DNA of 64,000 nt from Sacculina carcini (lineage: Eukaryota; Arthropoda; Thecostraca; Sacculinidae). Under the pieces are notes generated by a model. The model searched no databases. It saw only the letters and a program-made list of their open reading frames with translations, and had not been told where the DNA came from. The position numbers and the translations under genes were made by a program. Position 1 is the stretch's first letter; the number at the start of each line of letters is the position of its first letter. This document shows, piece by piece, positions 1 through 9,550 of the stretch. Location: contig OU696573.1 of the NCBI GenBank assembly GCA_916048095.2, forward strand, positions 4,922,608-4,986,607. Reading direction: 5' to 3'.

Positions 1-92
1 GAGTTGAAATTGAGTGTAGTTTGAAAGGAAATTTGCGTTGAGTTGAAGACAATATTTGAACACATGAGAATATAATAATACGCTGTCTGAAG

Positions 93-3000
93 CTAAAGGC
101 GATCTTCAGAGATCAGCTTCTGTACCATTTCTCTTTGATTCTTTGCCGCTGTTCTTTTAGGTCGTTCTTGGTGGACTTCATTCGAATGATCTGACGCGGA
201 CACGTCATCTCGATGATGTTCTGTCGTTTGACGAGTGCCGGCATGAAAGATTTGCACTTCTAGAGAGTACAGCTGTCTAATTGAATGACGAGCAGTCTTC
301 CCTTTGTTTGTTCGCAGCACCACTTGTCGCACCTTTCCGTCATCGCCCGGAAGTAATTTGATGACTTTACCCATTTTCCAGAAGATGCGAGGTTGAGATT
401 TGGTTTCGATCAGTACGACATCTCCACACCGGATTCTGTTTTCCCAGTGTGCTTCGAAAACAGCACGACTCATCTCACGAAGACTTAATAAATACTCTCG
501 ATACCATCTATGTTTGAATTCTTCAAATATTGTTTGTTGAGCATTCAAGGTTCGATTCAGCGATGCATGAAGGTCTGTTCCTTCTTGTTCCCATAAAGGG
601 TCTGAGTTGTCTTGGTCACTCAGGTATAACTGAACACTTTGAGACAATTTGAGGACATGGTTCGGTGTTAAAGGTTCAATTTCGTCGATTTCACTAAACA
701 CGTAGGTTAGTGGTCTGTTGTTGATCATATCTTGAATGTTTGATAGGTGTGTCAGTAGATCATCAGCACTGATCTTGGCTCTGCCTACCACCTTGCACAA
801 ACAAGATTGGACTGTCTTCACTTGTCGCTCATATATACCTCCTACCCAGCTAGCATACACTGGAATAGTGTTGTGTGTGATGTGATGAGAGGCAAGTTCC
901 TCTTGAAAATCATCACCCAGTATTACCTCGTTGAGAAACCTTTGACTTGCTAAAAATTGAGGCGCGTTGTCGGTGTAAAGTGACTCTGGTACAGTATAGG
1001 TGTTGCAGAATCTTTGAAATGATCCAAGTAACGTCTGGAGACTCATGTCTCGAAGAAGGTCGAGATGAACGCAACGAATAGTCATGCACGTATACAGCAG
1101 ATTATACATATTTTCCATTGTACCGTTTGTATCGTTGCGCACCATTACATGACCTGTGTAGTCCAACGCGGTGTGAGCAAACGGTTTGATGAATGTAATT
1201 CTTTCCTTTGGTAGATTCGTCAGACGTGGATATCTGTATGACAAATTATTCAATTTTTGGCATACTACACATTGTCTTATGATACCCTTCACCACCTGTC
1301 GTCCAGCCGGTATCCAGAATCCTTTCTCGCGTAACTGTGTGAGTGTTGTTCCTACACCTAAATGTTGGCACTTTCGATGTTGATGCTCAACCATGAGCGT
1401 TGTGATGCGATGCGATTTGGCGAGCAATATAGGCTGTTTGATTTGACATGAGACGTTGTTCAACTTTGATATTCGCCCCTGACAGTGTATCAATCCCATT
1501 TGGTCAATACACAGGTTCAAGTCAGAAACATATTTTGGGACACGCTGTTTGTCCTTCTTCGGATCGTTCAAGAAGGCTAGTTCTTCCTTGAACGACTCTC
1601 GCTGCATTACACGAACCCAATACTGATTCGCCTGTTTGTAAGGATTCTCCTCGACATGTCTGGTTTTGTTAATAAACTGAAATATCTTTGATGTGACTCT
1701 GAACAGTTTTGTTAGAGTTGAATATTTTTCAGCTTGAAGAATAGGTTCTTCGCAAGCACCCTCCTGGAGAAAGATGCTAGCATTGACGTGGATCTTGGCT
1801 TTCGCCTCTTCAGAGACTGCTTTCAGATCATGGACTGGCCAAGACTCAGTCTTCAGCAGTCATTCGGGTCCATGTGTCCATTTTTGAAATTCACGTTGAA
1901 ACATTCTCGTTGAGATTCCACGAGTTAACAAATCAGCAACATTATCATCGGTGGACACATACTTGAAGTTAATATTGCAGCCGCTCTCTTCCAGCTTAGT
2001 CACCATCTCCATTATCTCTCTCAGTCTGTTATTGGTGAACTTGTTCTTTGATTTGCATCCTTCGAGAATCCAGTGTAACACGACTTGAGCATCACACCAG
2101 ATTATAATTCTTTTGAAATTGTTCGCTGCTTGGGTCGACCTGATGGTTGGAAGACACTTGCATGCCAGATATACTGCAAGTAGTTCCATCTGTGGTATGC
2201 TCTTGTTGCCCGGCGATACTTTGCTCTTGGCAAATGTCAGGTTAGAAGATCCGTTATCTTCAGACACTGAGTAGCAAGCTATACCGTAGCAATGTTTTGA
2301 ACCGTCACAGAACACATGAAGACAGTTATCATTTGATTCATCTGAGGAAGTCATTCGACAAAACTGAAATTCTTGAAGCTTCAGTAAATCTGATTTGAGG
2401 GGTTCCCACTTCTGAGTGATCGACTGTGGAACTTCAGTGTCCCAGTTGAGACCTCTATCCCACAACTCTTTCATGAGCAGTTTTCCTCTGATAGTTACCG
2501 GCAAGGTAAGGGACAATGGATCAAACACACGACTGATGTCACTCAGGATCGAGCGTTTAGTAACTTGACCTGATTTGAATTCGAAATGTGACAGTGAAAT
2601 CGTATCCTCTTCCGGATAGTATAGATACCCGAGAAGCTTCTCTGCGTTTTGACTGTGACTCGTAGAAGCTCCATCTACACGCAGCCGCTCCTGTAACGTG
2701 GTCTCGTTCGTGCTAAACCTACGAAGATTGAAGCCACCTTCGGCCATGATGGACCTGCTGCTCTCATATATCTGCCACAAATCTTCGACAGAACACGTTG
2801 AACATACAAAATTATCGACGTAAAATCCCTCTTTGAGCGCTTCAACACCGATACCCGATGAATAACGGTTGAGATGATGTTGAATGACGAAGTTGAGTAT
2901 GAATGGGCTACAGTTGAGACCAAACAAAATGGTGCAAAAACGATAAATCTTCAACTGTCCGGATTTATCAACCCACAAAAAGCAAAATTTGTCACGATCA

Positions 3001-4097
3001 CTTTCATCTTTAAGGACAATTTGTAGAAATGCCTTTTCTATGTCCGCTAGAAGCACAAATCGGTTTCTGCGAAATTTCATGATTAGTGTGAGGAGGTCGT
3101 TCATCAGATTTACGCCTTGAAAACAAGCCTGATTTAACGAAGTCATGTTTTTGTTCGTTTTAAAACTGCAATTGTACACCACCCTGACTTTGGTAGTTTC
3201 CTGATCTCCAGTCTTGACTACCGGATGGTGGGGTATGAAAACGCAGTTAGAAAGCCCCCCTGATGTATTCGGAACTTCCTCTATGATGCCTTGTTTCAGC
3301 TGTTCTTCGAATGTTTTCTCGTACTGTTGAAGAAGTCCCTTTGACTCGAGTGAAGAACGAACGCGTAATGTTGTGGCGTACGCTGCATCAAAGTTTGACG
3401 ACACTTCTTTGATATTTTCGCTGAACGGAATCTTCACATGGTACTTCCCGTCCCGGTACTCGATTTCATTTTGAAACTTTTCAATTTCCAAGTTGTCTTT
3501 TTCTGCTGAATCAGGATCGTGAATGCCAATGCTTTCGACACTGAAAATGTTTTCGACTTGAAGATCGACGTCGCTTTCGTCCACTATCGACGCGATTGGG
3601 TTGAAATATGACGCCCGAGGGTTCACTGCATAATTGACAAGTACATCTACTTCACACTGAGAAAGGCTATGCGCCTGATTTTGGGCCGACATAGTTGAAG
3701 TGTCTAACTCTGACGCCGATGAATTGATAGTCGCCGTCTGTTTGCAACAATCGCCTGTAGTTGACATTGAACAGTCGACACCGTACTGACGCTGAATATC
3801 GCCGAAAATGATCAGCCCGTCATCGATAGAATAAGCTGTACCCCCAAGAAACGATACAGTGTTGAGTGGTCTTAGATGAGTCATCAGATCCGCTCCGATC
3901 AAGCAGTCGAATCCACTGACATGGTCATCTACTTGGTGATAGAAGAACGAATCTGCTAACCTCCAGCCTTCTGATTTGGATCGTTGTACAACATCCATCA
4001 CTCCGGGTACAATATAGTCGAGATTCATTGTTTTGTCGACGAGAAATGATGCATCGATCTGTTTTGTTGGAGTGACAATGGCATTACACTTCACCAC
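93..4097 (-). pseudogene. pol: BEL/Pao Pol: RT, RNase H, integrase, with one in-frame TGA
   Basis: The same frame is open from 4097 to 93 except for one TGA at 1862-1860, between RNase H and integrase. The context reads HGPE-stop-LLKTESWP, where related elements usually have a tryptophan, so a TGG to TGA change is likely. RT motifs include VLLADIEKAFLQI and FYVDNFVCS. YVDN in place of YVDD is, from memory, common in BEL/Pao. RNase H shows FCDGSKH, MELLAV and WCDAQVVLHWI. Integrase has an HHCC zinc finger (HQHRKCQH ... CVVCQK) and a D,D,E triad (TALDYTG, YTDNAPQF, GIYERQ). The C-terminal region (DVVLIETKSQPRIFW) matches the DUF5641 type. Pol overlaps the upstream Gag/protease frame by a few bases in another frame. 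Confidence 0.85.
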
Positions 4098-4921
4098 TGG
4101 ATTCTCTTTTCACAGCCAATGAAAGTTTTGACATTGAATTCAATGTTGTTTGACGACGTGAGGTGCATTTTGTCCGCCAAATTTCCACTCAGGTAAGAAG
4201 CTTGCGACCCCAGATCTAACAAGCATCTGACAAGCTGCACATTCTCTCCAGCTGTGTGCAATATCATTGAAATGGAGGGTAGAAGAACTGTTCTGTCCTG
4301 CAGATTGTTCAGAATGCACAGCCGACTTTGAATGGGCGCCGTCCTGCTGGACTGCATACACACGGCTGATATGTGCGTGTTTGCTTTACAAAACTCACAG
4401 TTGAAGGAAAGACCCTTTACCTTTGATGGGCAATTGCTGGCACTGTGGCCGCCGCTACACAGAGTACACAATTTGAGTTGTTGGAGTCTGTCGACTCGAA
4501 GACGAGGTGTACTGTAGACGTCACATCTCAGCATTGAATGACCTGACTTTTCGCACAATTTACACTTTTTGATGTGATAACCATTCATCTCCGAATTTTT
4601 GACATGTTGAATGTTGAATGAGCCCAATGTTGTTTGGTTGATGTTCTCCTTCTGTGTTGATTGTACTTTCATTCGTGGTGAATCTGATGTTTGACCTTTG
4701 ACATTGTCTTCTGTACGTGACCTCATCAGAGTTTTAACAACAGTGTTGTAATGCTCCAGTAATTGATGACATGATGGATAATCCGTACCTGTTATGAGAT
4801 TCAGTCGCAATTTGAACTCTGCTGGTAGCCGATCACACACAACATGACTGATGATTTTGTCTCCCAGACAGCCCGAGTTCAGCGCGTCTAGACCGAAGTT
4901 TCTGAGCTCGTAGATGGACAT
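4091..4921 (-). pseudogene. gag: BEL/Pao Gag C-terminal half with zinc knuckles and protease start
   Basis: This 276-residue frame has a Gag core (RLPAEFKLRLNLITGTDYPS), then three knuckle-like Cys/His clusters: CKLCEKSGHSMLRC, CTLCSGGHSASNC and CEFCKANTHISAVC. It ends in the start of a retropepsin-like fold, VRCLLDLGSQASYLS. The expected catalytic triplet D-S/T-G reads D-L-G, which should inactivate the protease if this is the real sequence. The protease domain carries on in the Pol frame, so the frame break lies inside the domain and looks like decay rather than programmed frameshifting. Confidence 0.75.
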
Positions 4922-4942
4922 TCTGATCGAGTTACAATAAAC

Positions 4943-5637
4943 TCAAACACTTTCCGGACTGTCATCCTTCAAGCGGAGAATCAAAATTTTGTGTATGTGT
5001 CGATCACAAACAATGTCGGGGTCTAGATACTCTCTTTTCAGAAATTCCAGAGACACCGTGTAGTTGTCATCAGTGTTAGACAGATGTTTGATCAGATCCA
5101 ACGCGCTATTACGCAAATAACTCTTGAGATATGTCAATTTTGTTGCGCCTGATAGAGGACGACTGTCTATTATATCTTGAAACGATTTGAAAAAATCATT
5201 GAACTCCAACACATCGCTTTGAGAGCCACCGAACGGTTTGATGTGAATGTCCGGTAAACGTGAATGGGGCGGACTCACCTCGTGACTGTTCTGTGTGTTG
5301 TTGACTGCACAAGGCGAGCGAACCTGCATGGCGTGCAATTTCTGCTGTAATTCATCGCATGCTCCGCCTGTTCGTCGACCTCAGCGTTGTAGGAGTCCTC
5401 ATCGGCCTCAACTACACCACACTCTACGAAGACTTCCAGAATTCGCTCATCACACGCGGCGATGTCACCTAGCTTATTTGACACAAGCTCACATTGTTGG
5501 TGCACAAAGGAAGCGTCAGTGACACTGTCGAGATTTTTCAAAATGACTGTAATCGAACGTTTGATCTGGCCTCTCTTTGTGATGGAATCTCTGGCCTGTT
5601 TTTTAGCTTTAGCCAATTCAATATTGGTAGACGCCAT
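4943..5637 (-). pseudogene. gag: BEL/Pao Gag N-terminal part in two frames
   Basis: The start ATG at 5637 opens MASTNIELAKAKKQARDS, a lysine-rich helical N terminus. That frame reads to about 5330 and is then continued in another frame (5338-4943) by KPFGGSQSDVLEFNDFFKSF and SGATKLTYLKSYLRNSALDLIKHLS, which is the DUF1759-like Gag core of BEL/Pao. A further frame change near 4930 leads into the zinc-knuckle part. At least two indels therefore break Gag, whereas Pol has only one stop. Confidence 0.7.
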
Positions 5638-5740
5638 AATTGCTCGTTAAGATTGAAGTTTTACATTGAAGAATCAAGCAACTGATGTGAAGAATAGACT
5701 GATATGAAACTGACGTTGAACCGACGAAAACTCGACACAG

Positions 5741-5831
5741 GAACAATTATTTCTACAATATTTTGTGAGAACTGTGGACTAACCTGAAATATTTTCTCTT
5801 CAGCCTGTGTCTTTGTAGAAATAGTTGTTCT
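5741..5831. repeat. Inverted repeat upstream of BEL/Pao Gag
   Basis: Arms at about 5741-5759 (GGAACAATTATTTCTACAA) and 5812-5831 (the complement with one mismatch) could form a hairpin of about 19 bp with a loop of about 52 nt. It lies where the 5' LTR or leader of the BEL/Pao element should be, so it could be part of U3 or a leader structure. Confidence 0.45.
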
Positions 5832-5850
5832 ACGGAGTTTCCTCGATCAA

Positions 5851-6925
5851 CCTTATTTGAACATTTTAGTGCTCGAACGATTTGATTGACGATGGTGAAA
5901 CTTGACGATTGAATTTGAGGAACGACTGCTGAATCTCCAGAATGGAATTCCCCGTGAATATGACTCGATCTGACTCAATTGACTGCCCAGTTGATTGCCA
6001 CACACGTTGCTCCCAAAAAAAAACGAATCACCACTCCCAAAATTCACTTCACCATCTCCGCCTTACATCCTCAAGTTGCCAGTTGTGTGATTGCCTAATT
6101 TAGCGATAATTATAGTTCTTACACACAAACGTAGCAACAAACTAGCACAAACTAGCACAAACGTAGCAAAGATATGGATGGTGAACTTTACATATTGGAT
6201 GGAGCATATTGGATCACTTCTTGGTTACATACCGATCATGTATAAGAGGTATAATTCAATTCAATGTTGTGTTGATGTTGATAAGACATGATAACATATA
6301 AGATAAGATGTTGTATAAGTTGTATAAGAAATGAAATGGTATTGGCTATTGTTCTCTAAAGCTGTCGGTTCGTCTGTAACTGCTGTGTGGCTCTTGTATT
6401 ATCAACTCGTAGATAAGTCCATTTCCCATAAGCATTTCAGAAGGGAAGTAAGACCCTGCCTGATGATTAGTGCAACGACACGGACATATTTGGCTCGAAT
6501 TAGAGTAGCATAACTGCCAGTAGATGTTCAATACATATAGGTAGGTAAATGAAAGGTAGGTAGGTAGATCCAGGCTATCATTTCAGCGAGTGCCTTGTTA
6601 GAAGACATTTTAACACGAATACCAATTCCGTGAAAAATACCGAACTGGCTCAAAATAATTGCTTTATACCGTTACTAGCCAACACTCAGCATAAATTAAC
6701 ATATTTGATCAATAAAAATTCAAATTGTATCATTTATGTACTCATTTCAACATGTCGAGAATATACGGTAAATTTTGGTCACTGTCCTCATAGTGTTCCC
6801 ACATGGGAACATAACTGTAACTCAACAACACACTGTTAGATTGCTTCAATATTTTCACTGAATATATACGTTAGGTATTTGAGACGATCTGTGAATTTTG
6901 ATTGAAATCTCTATTTTCTATACCA
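5851..6925. other. No gene seen
   Basis: AT-rich sequence with short simple repeats: a tandem of ACAAACTAGC-like units near 6125-6170 and a GGTA-rich run near 6540-6565. A piggyBac-type palindrome (6794-6811) is listed separately. Nothing resembles a kinase exon. Confidence 0.6.
6794..6811. repeat. Palindrome like piggyBac subterminal repeats
   Basis: TGTTCCCA-CA-TGGGAACA is a perfect 8-bp-arm palindrome. Closely related palindromes occur at 9214-9235 and 13715-13736; the last lies upstream of a piggyBac N-terminal remnant, which suggests a shared piggyBac terminal origin. Confidence 0.45.
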
Positions 6926-7102
6926 GGGATGATAAAGGTTAATCTTGCACCATATGACTTTCATCTCTTCCCAGCCATGAAGTTGTTTTTCAAGGAAAAG
7001 CGTTTCCCAGATGATGAAGCCTTGATTTCCGAAGTTACGATGTCGTTGGATGATCAACTTGCGGCGTTTTACAAAAACGGCGTCCAGAGCTACTTGAAAT
7101 AA
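6926..7102 (+). pseudogene. Mariner transposase C-terminal fragment
   Basis: The frame reads VNLAPYDFHLFPAMKLFF, then PDDEALISEVTMSLDDQLAAFYKNGVQSYLK, ending in TAA. This is the C-terminal end of a Tc1/mariner transposase. The Asp of LAPYDFHLF sits where the third catalytic aspartate of mariner DD34D enzymes lies. The first two catalytic residues and both terminal repeats are absent, so it is a 5'-truncated relic. Confidence 0.8.
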
Positions 7103-7992
7103 TGACAGAAATGCATAACGCCGGGTGGTTTCTAAGTGGAAAAAGCCTAATAAATGTGTCAAGTTTCGTTTATCTAATGCTATGGAAAATATGTCAGAGG
7201 TATGCATCTAGTACCATATTGCCCTATGAACATATTATCCACAAACACCCGCATACTCCCATACTCTGGAATAGGGCAATATGTTCGCCTTGGCCAGCGT
7301 AGTGTGAACGCCGTATCAAGTACGGTGAGTGCGACTGAGGCGTGAGGCTAAACTTTTTACTTTTCGCCATCGTATAATACCAATGGCTTTCAAGACAACG
7401 CACAATTTTGAATTTAACAGGCAACTGACGCCTAAGACACTGTGTGTGCTTATTGACTAGAGTCAGTAATCTAACCTAACTTAATTGGTGAATAATATAT
7501 AATGGGTGAATAAGCCTAGCCATTAGTCACACACATGCCATCAGGGTCAACATACCAACCAATGCCAGAAAATTTGGATACAGTAAGTAGAATGTATAAA
7601 GTATAGTGTACAGAAAAGCAGTCCGGTCAAAGGTATCCACCTAGAATTTGCTGTATGTATACATCTCATTCGTCTCTTGATAAGTTTTGTTTGTATTCGT
7701 GCTGGAAGGCTGGCCACATTACACTCACCAGCAAACGTCAGTGAAGCAGTCCAATTTCCCACTGTAAATCCCACCGTGCGCCTTATTATATTTGGCTACA
7801 CGTAACCAGCGCAGTAGAAAAACCTCACAATAATCCGACTTAATCCGACAATGATCCGACTTTAGTCTCCAAACGGAGGATTCCTACCTCCCTTTCAATG
7901 GGGGCTTAATAATTCATCTGAATACATCCTTATATCCATGAACAATATCTGAATAATGGACAAATCGATAAACAAGCTTGACGAGCAGCTAC
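7103..7992. other. Host intron, no gene seen
   Basis: Intron 3' of the kinase-loop exon of the receptor gene. No continuing kinase exon (lysine of the VAVK motif or later) was found. It holds a 13-bp inverted repeat, CATATTGCCCTAT (7215-7227) against ATAGGGCAATATG (7271-7283), of unknown origin. Confidence 0.5.
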
Positions 7993-8151
7993 CTGGAAGA
8001 CACGCCCGAACGCGCCCTGTCCCAGATCTCTGATGTAGATGATGTCGTTGCGCGGATACTCGAGTCGCTCGAGACTGGTCGGTAACAACGGCTGATGATA
8101 ATGATAGTTGACATTCGACGCCAGCTGATCAAGGTCAACACTCTCCGTCAC
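7993..8151 (-). CDS. MUSK: MuSK-like exon: juxtamembrane region and kinase glycine loop
   Basis: Exon of 159 nt (53 codons), phase 0 at both ends. The acceptor is CGGCAG|GTG at the 8151 side and the donor is TTCCAG|GTAGCT at the 7993 side. The peptide starts [16 protein letters not shown] and runs through LEYPRN, then the glycine-rich loop [10 protein letters not shown] (GxGxFG), which binds ATP phosphates in protein kinases. In vertebrate MuSK the juxtamembrane NPXY tyrosine recruits Dok-7; the aligned stretch here is NVNY, so tyrosine is kept but proline is not. The upstream intron is rich in TG on the coding strand. The next kinase exon is not in the window. Confidence 0.9.
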
Positions 8152-8556
8152 CTGCCGCCACACACATACACACACCACACGCACAGACACAATCAATCTC
8201 AACTTGACAACATAATTTTCATTGGGTTTGCTTCTCTCCCTGTCCTTCGATGATCCAGATGCATGGGGAATGCACTCCTGCAATATGAAACATCTGCGAT
8301 CTTCCCATTTCTCATTAGTCATTCATTTTAATTCTAATTAAATTAACCTCATCCTACGCCAATACGTCCCATCGAATTGGAGCGGACACAACACGCGTTT
8401 ACGCCAGGCCACTCCAGCCAATCACTAGTAAAACTAACATGGTTTGCCGTTGGCCGAACGGCGCAGGGGAATACCTCGATTTTCACACCCCAATCTCACT
8501 GCAAAACCAGAACATCGGACGACCGGCAATCGTTGAAACCATCCTGCATCGCTCAC

Positions 8557-8879
8557 CTTACGGCGAGAACTGGCGCTGCGGTTTTTGGCGCGGGAGCCAC
8601 TATCAGCGCCGCTGCATCCAGACCGACACGTGTAGCAGCCATACAGCACCATGCCGAGCAGCGTGAGCGTCACGGCCGCCACAATGGCTGCCACCAGCAC
8701 AAGCAGCGGGTCGAGACGACGACCGCCGCCGCCGCCGTCCTGGCTATACGTCAGCCACCAGCTGATCGCGTCGTCAGCGTTCACGCCGTGACTGTCGCTC
8801 GACAGAGAACTGCCACCGACGCCCCCGGTCAAGTCCGGCGACGCCAGCGGATCGTCCGCATACAACGTCGCGTTCTCAT
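8557..8879 (-). CDS. MUSK: MuSK-like exon: linker, transmembrane helix, cytoplasmic start
   Basis: Exon of 323 nt entered in phase 1 (acceptor CTGGTAG|AT) and left in phase 0 (donor CGTAAG|GTGAGC, a strong consensus). It encodes an acidic Ser/Gly-rich stalk ([16 protein letters not shown]), a Gly run before RRLDP, and a hydrophobic span of about 23 residues, [20 protein letters not shown], followed by YGCYTC and a basic tail ending SSRRK. This is a single-pass membrane helix with a stop-transfer basic flank. The exon is strongly GC-rich against its AT-rich surroundings. Its phases match the kringle exon before and the juxtamembrane exon after. Confidence 0.87.
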
Positions 8880-8880
8880 C

Positions 8881-9165
8881 TACCAGCATGCGCAGATGCA
8901 CACACATAAACACAGACACAAACGCACATACATACACACAAAGGGAAAGACACGCACACACATACACACACAGATATGCAGAGACACATACACAAACCCA
9001 TAGAAAGGCACACACATACACACACACACATACGTACTATAAAAATGCGGACAAAGTTGGTGGGGCTTGTAGGAGTGGTCATATATTTGTGAGCATACAA
9101 GCTGCACGTAGGATAATCAAGTCAAAATATGAGAAACACACACACGTACGCCGATACACGGATAC
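8881..9165. repeat. CA/TG-rich microsatellite beside the transmembrane exon
   Basis: Irregular (CA)n with ACAC, ATAC and AGAC variants directly 5' (in gene sense) of the transmembrane exon. On the coding strand it is a TG-rich tract leading to the acceptor. Open frames across it on both strands (runs of C, V, Y or H, T) are low-complexity artefacts. Confidence 0.85.
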
Positions 9166-9213
9166 AAATTGACACATAAACACATACCCATGCATGCATA
9201 ACCCTATCCTACC

Positions 9214-9235
9214 AATGTTCCGATATGGGAACATT
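9214..9235. repeat. Palindrome like piggyBac terminal region
   Basis: AATGTTCC-GATAT-GGGAACATT, preceded by ACCCTATCCTACC, which resembles the CCCTTTTCTGCCC start of the piggyBac end at 53873. Possibly a solo piggyBac end. Confidence 0.4.
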
Positions 9236-9251
9236 TGTAGTGCGATATTCA

Positions 9252-9340
9252 ATATCAACCATTACGATATCAACCATTACGATATCAACCATTACGATAT
9301 CAACCATTACGATATCAACCATTACGATATCAACCATTTA
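9252..9340 (+). repeat. 15-bp minisatellite
   Basis: About six units of ATATCAACCATTACG. The gypsy element at 9346 was inserted immediately after the array, with its TSD CTAGT at 9341-9345. Confidence 0.9.
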
Positions 9341-9345
9341 CTAGT

Positions 9346-9520
9346 TGTGGTATATTTCATTTGTATTGGTTGAGCAATAGTGTGGTATAGTTGCGCTCGT
9401 GTGACTATTGAACTGTTACGTTTCCGGTTGTGTGATGTTGTGGCGTTGTTCTTTGTGTAGTTAAGCGTCAATATAATCATTCTAGTCTTGGTACGATCAT
9501 TCTAATCTTGATACTTTTCA
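9346..9520 (+). repeat. 5' LTR of gypsy 1
   Basis: 175 bp, TG...CA termini. Contains GTTCTTTGTGTAGTTAA at 9448-9464, complementary to 9522-9538. Confidence 0.93.
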
Positions 9521-9521
9521 A

Positions 9522-9538
9522 TTAACTACACAAAGAAC
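9522..9538 (+). promoter_or_regulatory. Putative self-priming primer-binding site of gypsy 1
   Basis: TTAACTACACAAAGAAC lies one base after the 5' LTR and is the exact reverse complement of 9448-9464 inside the LTR. In Tf1/sushi-type elements the 5' end of the mRNA folds back onto a primer site just after the LTR, is cleaved and primes minus-strand DNA. By analogy transcription should start near 9448. Confidence 0.8.
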
Positions 9539-9550
9539 TTGGTTATTGTG

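Larger units (their letters stand above)
1..5850 (-). mobile_element. BEL/Pao LTR retrotransposon, cut by window edge
   Basis: Minus-strand order is Gag, three zinc knuckles, aspartic protease, reverse transcriptase, RNase H, integrase with a C-terminal DUF5641-like region, which is the BEL/Pao layout. Coding starts near 5637 and ends at 93. The 3' LTR would lie at or beyond the window start. No convincing LTR pair could be matched between bases 1-92 and the region right of 5637, so the boundaries are approximate. The element lies in the next intron of the host receptor gene, in the same orientation as that gene. Confidence 0.85.

Noticed and set aside
1..92. LTR pair for the BEL/Pao element
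   Set aside because: Bases 1-92 could not be matched convincingly to sequence beyond 5637, so no LTR is claimed.
5930..7990. Further kinase exons downstream of the glycine-loop exon
   Set aside because: No VAVK, HRDLA or DFG-like wording found on the minus strand; these exons probably lie left of the window.
8434..9172. Long overlapping open frames rich in Cys/Val/Tyr or His/Thr on both strands
   Set aside because: They are translations of the CA/TG microsatellite; only the minus-strand part within 8557-8879 is real exon.
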